A DNA stretch of 64,000 nucleotides, taken from contig CAJUDY010000008.1 in the NCBI GenBank assembly GCA_910584945.1, positions 1 to 64,000 of the forward strand, given 5' to 3'. Position numbers and translations under genes: made by a program. Source of the DNA: an uncultured Lachnospiraceae bacterium. GTDB lineage: Bacteria > Bacillota > Clostridia > Lachnospirales > Lachnospiraceae. Positions 26,533 to 34,841 of the stretch are shown here, piece by piece. The notes under the pieces were generated by a model. That model was not told the origin of the DNA. It was given only the letters and a program-made list of their open reading frames with translations, and searched no databases. Each line of letters begins with the position of its first letter. Position 1 is the stretch's first letter.

Positions 26533-27226
26533 CAGGCTGCTTCAGATTCAGGACCTGACGGCCTGGTATGATCCCGGAAGACCGGTGCTGTCCGGCCTCT
26601 CTCTGGAGCTTGGAGAAAGAGAAGCGGTGGGCCTGATCGGACTCAACGGAGCAGGAAAAACAACGCTCATGTCGCTTTTGTCCGGGCTTCATGAAGGGTT
26701 TACCATGGCGGGGATCAAAGCAAAGGAGAACCCTTTCCGGCACAAAGACTTTAAGAGGCGGCGATACACCGTGTTTGCACAGGACAATTCCTTTTCATAT
26801 TTTACCTTCCGGGAATATCTCGCCTATGTGTTTGACGCCTATGGAAAAAAGGCGCCGGATTTCACAGAACTTTTGGAAGGGTTCCATTTTGAAGCGTATG
26901 CGGACCGGCTTATGGGAGAGCTTTCCATGGGCAACCGGAAAAAAGCCTTTTTGATCACGGCGTTTGCTTTAAAGCCGGAGCTGCTTTTGCTGGATGAGCC
27001 GGTGAACGGACTGGATTTTGAGAGCACGGAATATCTTTATGAGTTGATCAGGGGCTACCGGGCATATGGAACGCTGTTCTTTTCCTCCCACATTGTGGAG
27101 AGCATTACCAGGACCTGCGATCGGGTGCTGGTGCTTAATCAGGGACAGATCAGGGAGTTTTCCGGGCAAACGGACGCGGAGCAGCTTCGCAGAGCTCTGG
27201 AGCAGGAGAGAGGAGCGAAGAGATGA
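26519..27226 (+). CDS. ABC transporter ATP-binding protein
   Basis: 235 residues from ATG 26519; GGAGG at 26504-26508. Walker A is GLNGAGKTT, the signature is weak (LSMGNRKK in place of LSGGQ), Walker B is LLLLDEPVNGLD, and the switch His is in SSHIVES. The Q-loop is VFAQDNSFSYF. The subfamily resembles exporter ATPases for antibiotics or small peptides that pair with a single permease. It overlaps the following permease gene by 4 bp. No accessory peptide or lantibiotic gene is seen. Confidence 0.9.
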   Translation: MAEGNRLLQIQDLTAWYDPGRPVLSGLSLELGEREAVGLIGLNGAGKTTLMSLLSGLHEGFTMAGIKAKENPFRHKDFKRRRYTVFAQDNSFSYFTFREYLAYVFDAYGKKAPDFTELLEGFHFEAYADRLMGELSMGNRKKAFLITAFALKPELLLLDEPVNGLDFESTEYLYELIRGYRAYGTLFFSSHIVESITRTCDRVLVLNQGQIREFSGQTDAEQLRRALEQERGAKR

Positions 27227-28236
27227 AAAGAACTTATCAAATATTTGCCAGAAGGCTATTGGGAGTCCGGCGGGAACGGATGGTCCGGGGGATGCTGCTT
27301 TGTGCTCTTTTGTTCGGGAGCCTTTGGACTGCCGGGTTCCGGGTGGAGATCGCTTCTCCGATCAAAGGTCTGATGGTCTGCACCGTGACCGGAGGGGCCA
27401 TGTGGAAAGCACTTCTGGCAAAAGACATGGAGGAGGACCTTCGCCATCTTTTTTCCCTTCCGGCGGACGAAAGGGGACTGGCGGGCGGCTGCCTTCTGGC
27501 CATCTTCGCCTACGTCTTTTTTCTGCGGACCGGGCCTCTTCTGGCAGTGCTGTCCGCGGTCTGTCCCTGGAAGAAAGGAGAACTGCTTCTGTGTGCTGTC
27601 TGCGTCCTTCCCGGAGTTTTCGCGCCCGCGGGGGTTCGTTTTTTGGTCCGAAAGGACCAGGGGGTCTATGCTTTTTGTCCGAAGGTTTCCGGAACAAAAG
27701 AACGCCGTCTGCCAAAGAGCACAGGCAGGCTGTCCATACAGGTCTACCTGTTTCGCTATCTGATGGCCCATCGGAATTATCTGGTCAATACTGCGGCGCT
27801 TTGGGGCGTTGCGATGGCGCTGCCCTTTTTTCTGGGCATGCTGGAAGCAAAGATGGCTCTTCCCATGGGTTTTGCCCTGCTCTCCCTGAATACGCCCCTT
27901 GAGATTCTGCTGTCCTGCGACCCGTCCCTGGAGCGTATGGTCCGGTTGCTGCCGGGACAGAAGAAAGCGTTCTTTCTTCCTTATGGAATGCTTCTATTCG
28001 GGAGCAGCTTTTTTGCTGATGGAATTTATTTAGTCAGCTGGGCTCTGCAAAAAGACGGTGTGACCGGCCAGGCGGCGCTTCTGGCCCTGTGGTATTCCCT
28101 GCAGACTGCGGCGGGCGCCGCATTTCTGGAGTATCGTTTTCCTATACGGGGCTATCGGGTGGAGAGCGATCTGTGGCGCCACCCGAGAAAATACGTGCTT
28201 CCGGGGATACTGCTGCTGGAGACGATGGTGTTGTAA
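27223..28236 (+). CDS. ABC transporter permease, unassigned family
   Basis: 337 residues with six to eight likely hydrophobic segments (for example GMLLCALLFGSLW, LAGGCLLAIFAYVFF, AALWGVAMALPFFLGML, LLFGSSFFADGIYLVSW). No named permease family is recognised; the role is inferred from its 4-bp overlap with the ATPase gene. Substrate unknown. High arginine/leucine content and few polar loops are typical of ABC-2-type exporters. Confidence 0.7.
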   Translation: MKRTYQIFARRLLGVRRERMVRGMLLCALLFGSLWTAGFRVEIASPIKGLMVCTVTGGAMWKALLAKDMEEDLRHLFSLPADERGLAGGCLLAIFAYVFFLRTGPLLAVLSAVCPWKKGELLLCAVCVLPGVFAPAGVRFLVRKDQGVYAFCPKVSGTKERRLPKSTGRLSIQVYLFRYLMAHRNYLVNTAALWGVAMALPFFLGMLEAKMALPMGFALLSLNTPLEILLSCDPSLERMVRLLPGQKKAFFLPYGMLLFGSSFFADGIYLVSWALQKDGVTGQAALLALWYSLQTAAGAAFLEYRFPIRGYRVESDLWRHPRKYVLPGILLLETMVL

Positions 28237-28409
28237 ATTCACAGCTTATATCTTCTTTGCACAGATTGCGGTCAGATCTGCCTTATCATAAAATAAATGG
28301 TATCATTCATGAGCCAAAGAAAAATGTTGTCTTCCCAGAGTCATGGAAGAATATTCCAATACGTGCCATCCTGTACATAAAAAAGCATGCGGTCACAGTG
28401 AGAATATAG

Positions 28410-28438
28410 TTGCCGGACACAGAAAAAACTTTTATAAT
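28410..28438 (+). promoter_or_regulatory. Sigma-A promoter
   Basis: TTGCCG (28410-28415), 17-bp spacer, TATAAT (28433-28438), 47 bp before the start at 28486. The rest of the 249-bp gap from 28237 shows no convincing gene. Confidence 0.65.
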
Positions 28439-28485
28439 AGATATGGATTTCGTACGACAGGAAAAGAAAGAACGGGGAGGATGCA

Positions 28486-28905
28486 ATGAGAATCTATATT
28501 CAGATGAAAGCGGCCGGCAAAAGAAAACCTGTGCTTGACAACGTCCCTTACGAGCTGCCGGAGGAGATTGGTACGCTTAGAGACTTTTTGAGCGCTCTTG
28601 TGAAGATCGAGGCGGAGCGCTACAATCAAAAAGGAACAGACGTTCAGGTGGTTCCTTATCTGACGAAAGAAGAGGTGGAGGATCAGGCGTCTCTTGGAAA
28701 AGTGGGATTTGGCAGGATCTATTCGGATAAAAAAGCAGATCCCGCGAAGGCGGTGGAGAATGCCCTCCAGTGCTTTGAGGACGGGCTGATCCGGGTATTT
28801 CAGAATAATCAGGAGCGAAAAAGCCTGGAGGAGCCCCTGTGTCCGAAAGAAGGGGATCGTTTTACGTTGATCCGTCTGACCTTTCTCGCCGGAAGACTGT
28901 GGTAG
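28486..28905 (+). CDS. Conserved-looking hypothetical protein, 139 residues
   Basis: ATG 28486 with GGGGAGGATGCA upstream. The protein is soluble and acidic-to-neutral, without a signal peptide. The N-terminal part (RIYIQMKAAGKRKPVLDNVP) looks like a beta-strand pair, the middle is helical (TLRDFLSALVKIEAERYNQ), and the C-terminus reads GDRFTLIRLTFLAGRLW. I recognise no domain. A good promoter and ribosome site and a codon pattern like its neighbours support a real gene. It stands alone, before the damaged EamA gene. Confidence 0.7.
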   Translation: MRIYIQMKAAGKRKPVLDNVPYELPEEIGTLRDFLSALVKIEAERYNQKGTDVQVVPYLTKEEVEDQASLGKVGFGRIYSDKKADPAKAVENALQCFEDGLIRVFQNNQERKSLEEPLCPKEGDRFTLIRLTFLAGRLW

Positions 28906-28988
28906 TATGAAAAAATGAAGATATATTGCAAGAGATTTTACGGAAGATGTGGTAAGCTGTTCCAATAAAAACAAAAGATTTCCAGCCG

Positions 28989-29612
28989 GTGGAGATCCTG
29001 TTCTTCCGGTTCAGTATGGGATTTTTGGCGCTCTGCCTTGCGGATCTGCATCGGATGGAGGGGAGCACCAGACGACAGGAATGCTTTTTTGCCGCCGCCG
29101 GACTGTGCGGCCTTACGCTTTATTATCTTCTGGAAAATGTAGCCCTTACTTTTACGCTGGCCTCCAACGCCGGGGTCATCATTTCCACCGCGCCTTTTTT
29201 CACCGCTCTTTTGGCGATGGCGGCAAAGAAAGAGGAAGAGCGGCCGGGCTGGAACTTTTTTCTTGGATTTCTGGTGTCCATTGCGGGAATCTGTCTGATC
29301 GGGTTTAACGGGGCGCGCCTCAGACTGAATCCGGCGGGGGATCTGCTGGTGGTCGGTGCGGCTTTTGTGTGGGCCTGTTATTCGCTGCTGATGAAGGAGA
29401 TCGGCGCCTTCGGCTATCCGGTGATCCAGGCGACCAGAAAGATCTTTTTTTACGGTCTGCTCTGGATGCTGCCGGCGCTTTTTTTGTTCCATTTCCGCCT
29501 GGATCTTCAACGCTTCCGGGAGCCGGTGACGGTGCTGTCTGCAGCGGGAACACTGCTTACTTTGGCAGGGTTGATTCTGTCCGAGTGGAAGCCCAAAAGG
29601 AAAGAGGTATGA
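28989..29612 (+). pseudogene. EamA/DMT-family transporter, truncated at both repeats
   Basis: 207 residues, GTG start. Family similarity begins mid-way into the first EamA repeat (VEILFFRFSMGFLALCLA), so helix 1 is missing; a stop lies shortly upstream in frame. Residues 45-160 are a good DMT sequence (LYYLLENVALTFTLASNAGVIISTAPFFTAL). After QRFREP the reading jumps to VTVLSAAGTLLTLAGLILSE, which normally belongs at the very end. About 50-60 residues of the second repeat, including two or three helices, have been lost in frame. A normal member has about 290 residues and ten helices. Probably inactive. Confidence 0.75.
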
Positions 29613-29935
29613 TTGTGAAAAAAAATGAGTGGATACTGGTGCTTGGGATTTTGGTTCTGGTCGGCCTGACCGGGGCCTTTTTGTACGGAAGAAGGACTTC
29701 GGGAGCCTGGGTGACGGTGCAGGTGGACGGGGAGGACTATGGTCGTTATTCGCTTGGCGAGGACCAGGTGATCGAGATCGGAGAGACGAACCGGCTGGAG
29801 ATCAAAGAGGGGAAGGCATCCATAACTTATGGGAACTGTCCAGACCAGATCTGCGTGGAGACTGGGGCCATTGGGAGGGCCCATGAAGTGATTGTGTGTA
29901 TGCCGAACCGGGTGGTGGTGGAAATAACGGATTAA
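29609..29935 (+). CDS. NusG domain II-containing membrane-anchored protein
   Basis: 108 residues from ATG 29609, overlapping the EamA remnant by 4 bp. One N-terminal membrane helix (WILVLGILVLVGLTGAFLYG) precedes a small beta domain with the family pattern GNRLEIKEGKASITYGNCPDQICVETGAI...CMPNRVVVEI. Two cysteines (NCPDQIC) are conserved. In Firmicutes these proteins usually stand beside Gx/heptaprenyl transporter or Rnf/ApbE genes; here it is separate from the rnf operon. The function is not known. Confidence 0.8.
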   Translation: MIVKKNEWILVLGILVLVGLTGAFLYGRRTSGAWVTVQVDGEDYGRYSLGEDQVIEIGETNRLEIKEGKASITYGNCPDQICVETGAIGRAHEVIVCMPNRVVVEITD

Positions 29936-29952
29936 GCGTGGAGTTTTTGGGT

Positions 29953-30105
29953 ATCCGGACGCCGTCACTCGGACGCTGCCACAGACAAGGGCATCCCCGC
30001 GCAAGCCTAAAGCCGAGCGTCGCTGGTTGAAGTTAGAGCTTAGTTCGGACCTGCGTTGCCCGCGCCTGCCCGATGGCATCGCTCCTCTCCCGGCGGCGTC
30101 CGGGT
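29953..30105. other. Structured intergenic element with long terminal pairing
   Basis: The 275-bp gap before ruvA holds a roughly 150-base element whose ends pair over 14 bp (29953-29966 with 30092-30105, two G-U pairs; core CCGGACGCCG / CGGCGTCCGG). The interior is G/C-rich with further short complementary blocks. No reading frame is convincing. It could be a small structured RNA, a processed leader, or a dispersed repeat. Confidence 0.5.
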
Positions 30106-30137
30106 TATTGATATCGAGAAAAAGACCGAACATATGA

Positions 30138-30166
30138 TTGCACTTTCCCCCGGACCGTGGTATGAT
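30138..30166 (+). promoter_or_regulatory. Sigma-A promoter of ruvA
   Basis: TTGCAC (30138-30143), 17-bp spacer, TATGAT (30161-30166), 44 bp before the ruvA start. Confidence 0.6.
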
Positions 30167-30210
30167 GGTTACCAGAGATAAAAGAACAGTAACGAACAGA
30201 GAGAATACAT

Positions 30211-30819
30211 ATGATTGCATTTTTACGAGGAGAGGTCGCGGATCTGACGGAGAACAGCGTGATTCTGGACGTGAACGGGGTGGGCTACGAGGTTCTGGTT
30301 CCGGGGCAGTTGTTATCGGTGCTTCAAGGGATCGGACAGACCATCCAGATCTATACTTATATGCAGGTGCGGGAGGACGCCGTCGTCCTCTTTGGTTTTC
30401 TGACAAAAGACGACCTGGAGATGTTTCGGATGCTGACAGGCGTCAGCGGAGTCGGACCCAAAGCAGGCCTTAATATTTTGTCGGCCCTGGGGGCGGACGA
30501 GCTGCGGTTCGCGATCCTGGCGGACGACGCGAAAAAAATCGCCCGAACTCCGGGAATCGGGGCGAAGACGGCTCAGAAGATCATCTTGGAACTGAAGGAC
30601 AAGCTGGATCTGGAAGATGCGTTTGAGAAAAAACTGACCAGTGGTCAGATGTTGCCGGAGGCGGCGGTCCCCAAAGGAGTCGTACAGGACGCGGTGGAGG
30701 CGCTGATGGCTTTGGGTTACGGAAGTACCGAGGCGCTCAAAACCGTGCGCTCCGTGAATCCCACCGAAGACATGAGCGTGGAAGACGTCCTGAAAGAAGC
30801 GCTGAAAAAAATGGCGTAA
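30211..30819 (+). CDS. ruvA: Holliday junction DNA helicase subunit RuvA
   Basis: 202 residues. Domain I is the OB-fold (MIAFLRGEVADLTENSVILD), domain II has the two helix-hairpin-helix motifs (LTGVSGVGPKAGLNIL and TPGIGAKTAQKIILEL), and domain III is the C-terminal three-helix part that contacts RuvB. It binds four-way junctions and loads RuvB for branch migration. The stop codon TAA lies within the left terminal repeat of the intergenic element at 30816. ruvB follows after 158 bp. Confidence 0.97.
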   Translation: MIAFLRGEVADLTENSVILDVNGVGYEVLVPGQLLSVLQGIGQTIQIYTYMQVREDAVVLFGFLTKDDLEMFRMLTGVSGVGPKAGLNILSALGADELRFAILADDAKKIARTPGIGAKTAQKIILELKDKLDLEDAFEKKLTSGQMLPEAAVPKGVVQDAVEALMALGYGSTEALKTVRSVNPTEDMSVEDVLKEALKKMA

Positions 30820-30947
30820 CTGTTCAGCACAGGCCGAAGCACTTGCTGCTGAGGCCGTAAGAACATGATTCAGGAGTGCAAAATTTCATCGCCGAAGGCG
30901 ATCTCCAATGAATTTTCATCGTAACTGTGAAGGTACTGAACAGTTAC
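30816..30947. repeat. MITE-like intergenic element with 12-bp terminal inverted repeats
   Basis: GTAACTGTTCAG at 30816-30827 and its exact reverse complement CTGAACAGTTAC at 30936-30947 bound a 132-bp segment. Inside is a perfect ATCGCC-GAA-GGCGAT hairpin and a second copy of GTAACTGT near the right end. There is no coding capacity. The left repeat supplies the ruvA stop codon. The layout is that of a small non-autonomous mobile element or a REP-like dispersed repeat. Confidence 0.6.
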
Positions 30948-30977
30948 AAAATGGCATATTAAGACAGAGGTTGATCT

Positions 30978-31979
30978 ATGAGTAACCGTCGAATTATCAC
31001 GACAGATGCGGCGGAGGAGGATATCCGGATCGAGGGAAGCCTTCGCCCCCAGAATCTGGCGGAATACATCGGCCAGGAAAAAGCAAAAAGCAATCTGAAA
31101 GTTTATATTGAAGCGGCCAAATCCAGGAAAGAAGCCCTTGATCATGTATTGCTCTATGGGCCGCCGGGACTGGGCAAGACGACGCTGGCCGGGATCATCG
31201 CCAACGAGATGGGCACCCATATGAAAGTAACCAGCGGACCGGCCATTGAGAAGCCCGGGGAGATCGCGGCGGTCTTAAATAATCTACAGGAAGGCGACGT
31301 ACTGTTCGTGGATGAGATCCACCGGCTGAACCGGCAGGTGGAGGAAGTTCTGTACCCGGCCATGGAAGACTACGCCATCGACATTATGATCGGCAAAGGC
31401 GCCTCGGCCAGAAGCATCCGCCTGGATCTTCCCAAGTTTACGCTGGTAGGTGCCACCACCCGGGCGGGACTTTTGACCGCGCCCCTTCGGGACCGCTTTG
31501 GCGTGGTGCATCATCTGGAATATTATACTGTACAGGAATTGACGACCATTCTCATACGCTCCGCGGAGGTGTTGGAAGTGGAGATCGACCGGGAAGGAGC
31601 CGGGGAGCTGGCAAGACGTTCCAGAGGAACCCCGCGGCTGGCCAACCGCCTCTTAAAGAGGGTCCGGGATTTTGCCCAGGTAAAGTACGACGGCAGGATC
31701 ACCAGGGAAGTGGCCGTCTTTGCCCTGGATCTTCTGGAAGTGGACCGCTACGGCCTGGATCAGCTGGACCGCAAGATTCTCCGGATGATCATTGAAAAGT
31801 TCGCAGGAGGTCCTGTGGGCCTGGACACGCTGGCCGCGGCTCTGGGAGAGGACGCAGGGACGCTGGAAGACGTCTACGAACCCTACCTGATTCAGAACGG
31901 CTTCCTGAACCGCACTTCCCGCGGCCGCATGGCAACCGAACAGTCCTATGCGCATTTGGGGATTGCGTTCCCCGACTAA
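30978..31979 (+). CDS. ruvB: Holliday junction DNA helicase subunit RuvB
   Basis: 333 residues. AAA+ motor with Walker [11 protein letters not shown], Walker [10 protein letters not shown], sensor 1 LVGATTRAG, the arginine finger region PLRDRFGV, and a C-terminal winged helix ([17 protein letters not shown]). It drives branch migration with RuvA. Start ATG 30978 behind GAGGTTGATCT. Confidence 0.97.
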   Translation: MSNRRIITTDAAEEDIRIEGSLRPQNLAEYIGQEKAKSNLKVYIEAAKSRKEALDHVLLYGPPGLGKTTLAGIIANEMGTHMKVTSGPAIEKPGEIAAVLNNLQEGDVLFVDEIHRLNRQVEEVLYPAMEDYAIDIMIGKGASARSIRLDLPKFTLVGATTRAGLLTAPLRDRFGVVHHLEYYTVQELTTILIRSAEVLEVEIDREGAGELARRSRGTPRLANRLLKRVRDFAQVKYDGRITREVAVFALDLLEVDRYGLDQLDRKILRMIIEKFAGGPVGLDTLAAALGEDAGTLEDVYEPYLIQNGFLNRTSRGRMATEQSYAHLGIAFPD

Positions 31980-32083
31980 TCCGGTTATAATGTTCAGTAA
32001 GCAATGAGCAGTGTACAGACAAATGCAGTCAAATTTTTGTTGTGCACTGCAGGCATCAACAAACTGCCAATCAGGGGGATTTC

Positions 32084-32512
32084 ATGGCAAAGAAAAATAC
32101 AGCGGAAGTGCTGATCAACGGAAAAGTCTACACCATCAGCGGTTATGAGAGCACCGCCTATCTTCATAAAGTTGCCACCTACTTAAATGAGATGGAAGAA
32201 AAGATCGCCCAGACGGGAAATTACCACATGTTATCCCAGGACGAAAAGCAGCTTCTGAAGAACATGAATCTTGCGGACCTGTATTTTAAGGCCAGCGATG
32301 CCAAAGAGGAACTGGAACTTCAGGTAGAGAATAAGGATAAAGAGATCTACGGTCTGAAACACGATCTGATCGATGCGAAGATGGAGAAAGACAAGCTGTT
32401 GGGGCAGATTCAGGAGATGGAGGCCAAACTCCAGGAAGAGAAGAAACTAAGAGAACGTCTGACAAAATCCGCGTCCAACCGGAGACTATACAAACCAGAG
32501 CAGAAGCTCTGA
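32084..32512 (+). CDS. zapA: Cell division protein ZapA
   Basis: 142 residues from ATG 32084 (AGGGGG upstream; earlier in-frame ATG 32042 has none). The N-terminal ZapA domain reads AEVLINGKVYTISGYESTAYLHKVATYLNEM. A long C-terminal coiled coil (about residues 75-130, EELELQVENKDKEIYGLKHDL) follows. ZapA promotes FtsZ ring assembly. Confidence 0.88.
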   Translation: MAKKNTAEVLINGKVYTISGYESTAYLHKVATYLNEMEEKIAQTGNYHMLSQDEKQLLKNMNLADLYFKASDAKEELELQVENKDKEIYGLKHDLIDAKMEKDKLLGQIQEMEAKLQEEKKLRERLTKSASNRRLYKPEQKL

Positions 32513-32529
32513 CAAGATAAAGAATAATA

Positions 32530-32632
32530 GGTACAGGGCTGTGGCAAAGCTTGCTCCGAAGGATGCAGAAGAACAGAATCTTTTGCAGACAGGAGTTCTA
32601 TTTTGCAACAGCCTTCTCTTATATAGAACAGG
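32530..32632 (+). terminator. Possible long-range hairpin between zapA and the U32 gene
   Basis: GGCTGTGGCAAAG near 32537 can pair with TTTTGCAACAGCC near 32602 with one mismatch; TTCTCTT follows. The loop is about 50 bases, so termination is uncertain. Confidence 0.35.
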
Positions 32633-32640
32633 TAGAATCA

Positions 32641-34839
32641 ATGAAGAAAAAAAGAATGGAGCTTCTGGCTCCGGCAGGCTCCATGGAAAGCCTGAAAGCG
32701 GCAATTCATGCCGGGGCGGATGCCGTCTATATGGGAGGCAGCTGCTTTGGGGCAAGGGCTTACGCGGACAACCCCGAAGGGGACCGACTGCTTACGGCCA
32801 TTGAAGACGCCCACCTGCACGGTGTGAAGCTGTATCTGACTGTCAATACCCTTTTAAAAGAATTGGAGCTGGAAAAAGAACTGTACCAGTATCTTCTCCC
32901 CTGCTACGAGCATGGACTGGACGCTGTGATCGTACAGGATCTAGGAGTGCTCACGGCCATTCGCCGGTGGTTCCCGGATCTGGCCATCCATGCCAGTACC
33001 CAGATGACTCTGTGCGGCGCCGGAGGCGCAATGTTTCTTAAGAGAGAAGGCATCGACCGGATCGTGCTGGCAAGAGAGCTGTCCCTTGCGGAGATCGCCG
33101 CCATCCATAGACGCACTGGTCTGGAGATTGAGTGCTTCGTACACGGCGCTCTTTGCTACTGTTACTCCGGGCAGTGCCTGTTCAGCAGTATCTTAGGCGG
33201 CAGGAGCGGTAACCGGGGACGCTGCGCTCAGCCCTGTCGTCTCGCCTATGAGGTTTTTGCGGACGGGAAAAAAATATCTCGAAAGAGCGAAAGAACTCTT
33301 TTGAGTCCAAAAGACATCTGTGCGCTGGAACTGCTGCCGAAGATCGCCGAAGCAGGCGTCTATTCTCTGAAGATTGAAGGGCGGATGAAGCGCCCGGAAT
33401 ATACGGCCGGAGTGGTGCGCATTTATCGAAAATATCTGGATCAATACCTGAAGTACGGAGCGGAGGGATATCGAGTATCCAAGGAAGATCAAAAAGAGCT
33501 GCTTTTACTTTTTAACCGGGACGGATTTTCCAGGGGATATTATGAACAGCACAATGGCAGGGATATGATGGCGCTTCATGAGACTCCGGCTGCTCCGGCA
33601 GAAAAAAGGGCGTATGAGGAGCGCATCGCTTACCTGCGGAAGGAGTACGTGGAGACTGATCGGAAGATCCCGGTGGAAGGCCGTCTGTACGCAAAGGCAG
33701 GACAGCCTATGGAGTTGTGTTTGCGCACAGAAGCAGGAGAGAGCCTGACTGTATACGGCGCCTGCCCTCAGATTCCAAAGAATCATCCCATGGAGGAAGA
33801 AAAGTTTCGCAAACAATTGGAAAAAACGGGGCATACTCCTTTTAGATGGACGAGGCTTAAGATATATATGGAAGGGGAGTTGTTCGTACCGGTGCAGGCT
33901 CTGAACGATCTTCGAAGGGAAACTCTGGAAAGACTTCGGGCACAGCTGCTTTCCAGGGATCGAAGGACAGCGCCGAAGTCTGATCAGGGGAAAGAAGAAC
34001 TGTCGGCGGCAGACATTGGCGGCGGTACCGTGCTTCATGTCTCCGTGGAGAATAAGGAGCAGCTTCAGGCCGTATTGGCCATGGGGCAGATCTTAAAGAG
34101 ACAGAAGGAGATGCCGCTTACAGCCATCTATGTGGAGGCGGAAGGCAGCGCGGAGGAACTGTCGGACACGGTCTTGCAGATTCATAAGCAGGGGCTTCGG
34201 GCGTATGTGCTGCTGCCGCCCGTCTTTCGCCTGAAAACCAATGGTCGATATTATAAGGAAAAAGAACGCTGGCGGACCCTGGAAGCGGAAGGCTATGTGA
34301 TCCGGAATCTGGAAGAGTATGAATTTTTACGGGAGATTGGATGGACGGGCGAGTATTTTCTGGATCACAGCGTCTATACATGGAATCGGAGAAGCTGTGA
34401 TTTCTGGAGAAAAAAAGGAATCCGGATGCAGACCTGCCCGCTGGAATTGAATGAACGGGAACAAAAGGAGCTGGCAGCCGGGGACCGGATCTTGATCATC
34501 TACGGAAGATATCCCATGATGGTGACGGCGGGCTGCCTTCACAAGACCTTGCGTCAGTGTCGGCAGCAGCAGGAAACTTGGACTTTGAAGGACCGGTATC
34601 AGAAACAGTTTCCGGTGGTCAACCACTGTCAGGACTGCTATAATGTCATATACAACAGTCAGCCGGTATACCTGCTGGACCAGTGGGAGGAGCTGAGAAG
34701 ACTGGGAGTTGGCGCTTTTCGGATTTCTTTTACCACAGAGAAAAAAGAGGAGACAGAGCAGATACTGCAAGCCTTTCTGGAGCGGAAGAAACCGGAAAAA
34801 GATTTTACGAGAGGACACTTTAAACGGGGCGTGGAATAA
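32641..34839 (+). CDS. U32 family protein (RlhA/TrhP-like RNA hydroxylation type)
   Basis: 732 residues from ATG 32641, where family similarity begins (MELLAPAGSMESLKAAIHAGADAVYMGG). The U32 core includes HASTQMTLCG, FVHGALCYCYSGQCLFSS, and RSGNRGRCAQPCRLAYE with clustered cysteines. KIEGRMKRPEYTAGVV completes it. A long C-terminal extension (after about residue 400) corresponds to the DUF3656-type region. U32 proteins were once called collagenase-like peptidases; RlhA and TrhP homologs are now known to be needed for rRNA or tRNA hydroxylation. I therefore favour RNA modification over proteolysis. rodA follows 2 bp after. Confidence 0.85.
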   Translation: MKKKRMELLAPAGSMESLKAAIHAGADAVYMGGSCFGARAYADNPEGDRLLTAIEDAHLHGVKLYLTVNTLLKELELEKELYQYLLPCYEHGLDAVIVQDLGVLTAIRRWFPDLAIHASTQMTLCGAGGAMFLKREGIDRIVLARELSLAEIAAIHRRTGLEIECFVHGALCYCYSGQCLFSSILGGRSGNRGRCAQPCRLAYEVFADGKKISRKSERTLLSPKDICALELLPKIAEAGVYSLKIEGRMKRPEYTAGVVRIYRKYLDQYLKYGAEGYRVSKEDQKELLLLFNRDGFSRGYYEQHNGRDMMALHETPAAPAEKRAYEERIAYLRKEYVETDRKIPVEGRLYAKAGQPMELCLRTEAGESLTVYGACPQIPKNHPMEEEKFRKQLEKTGHTPFRWTRLKIYMEGELFVPVQALNDLRRETLERLRAQLLSRDRRTAPKSDQGKEELSAADIGGGTVLHVSVENKEQLQAVLAMGQILKRQKEMPLTAIYVEAEGSAEELSDTVLQIHKQGLRAYVLLPPVFRLKTNGRYYKEKERWRTLEAEGYVIRNLEEYEFLREIGWTGEYFLDHSVYTWNRRSCDFWRKKGIRMQTCPLELNEREQKELAAGDRILIIYGRYPMMVTAGCLHKTLRQCRQQQETWTLKDRYQKQFPVVNHCQDCYNVIYNSQPVYLLDQWEELRRLGVGAFRISFTTEKKEETEQILQAFLERKKPEKDFTRGHFKRGVE

Positions 34840-34841
34840 TT

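Noticed and set aside
27066..27902. 278-residue plus-strand frame overlapping the ABC permease
   Set aside because: It is Ser/Gly/Arg-rich shadow translation; the permease frame has the membrane helices and the proper overlap with the ATPase gene.
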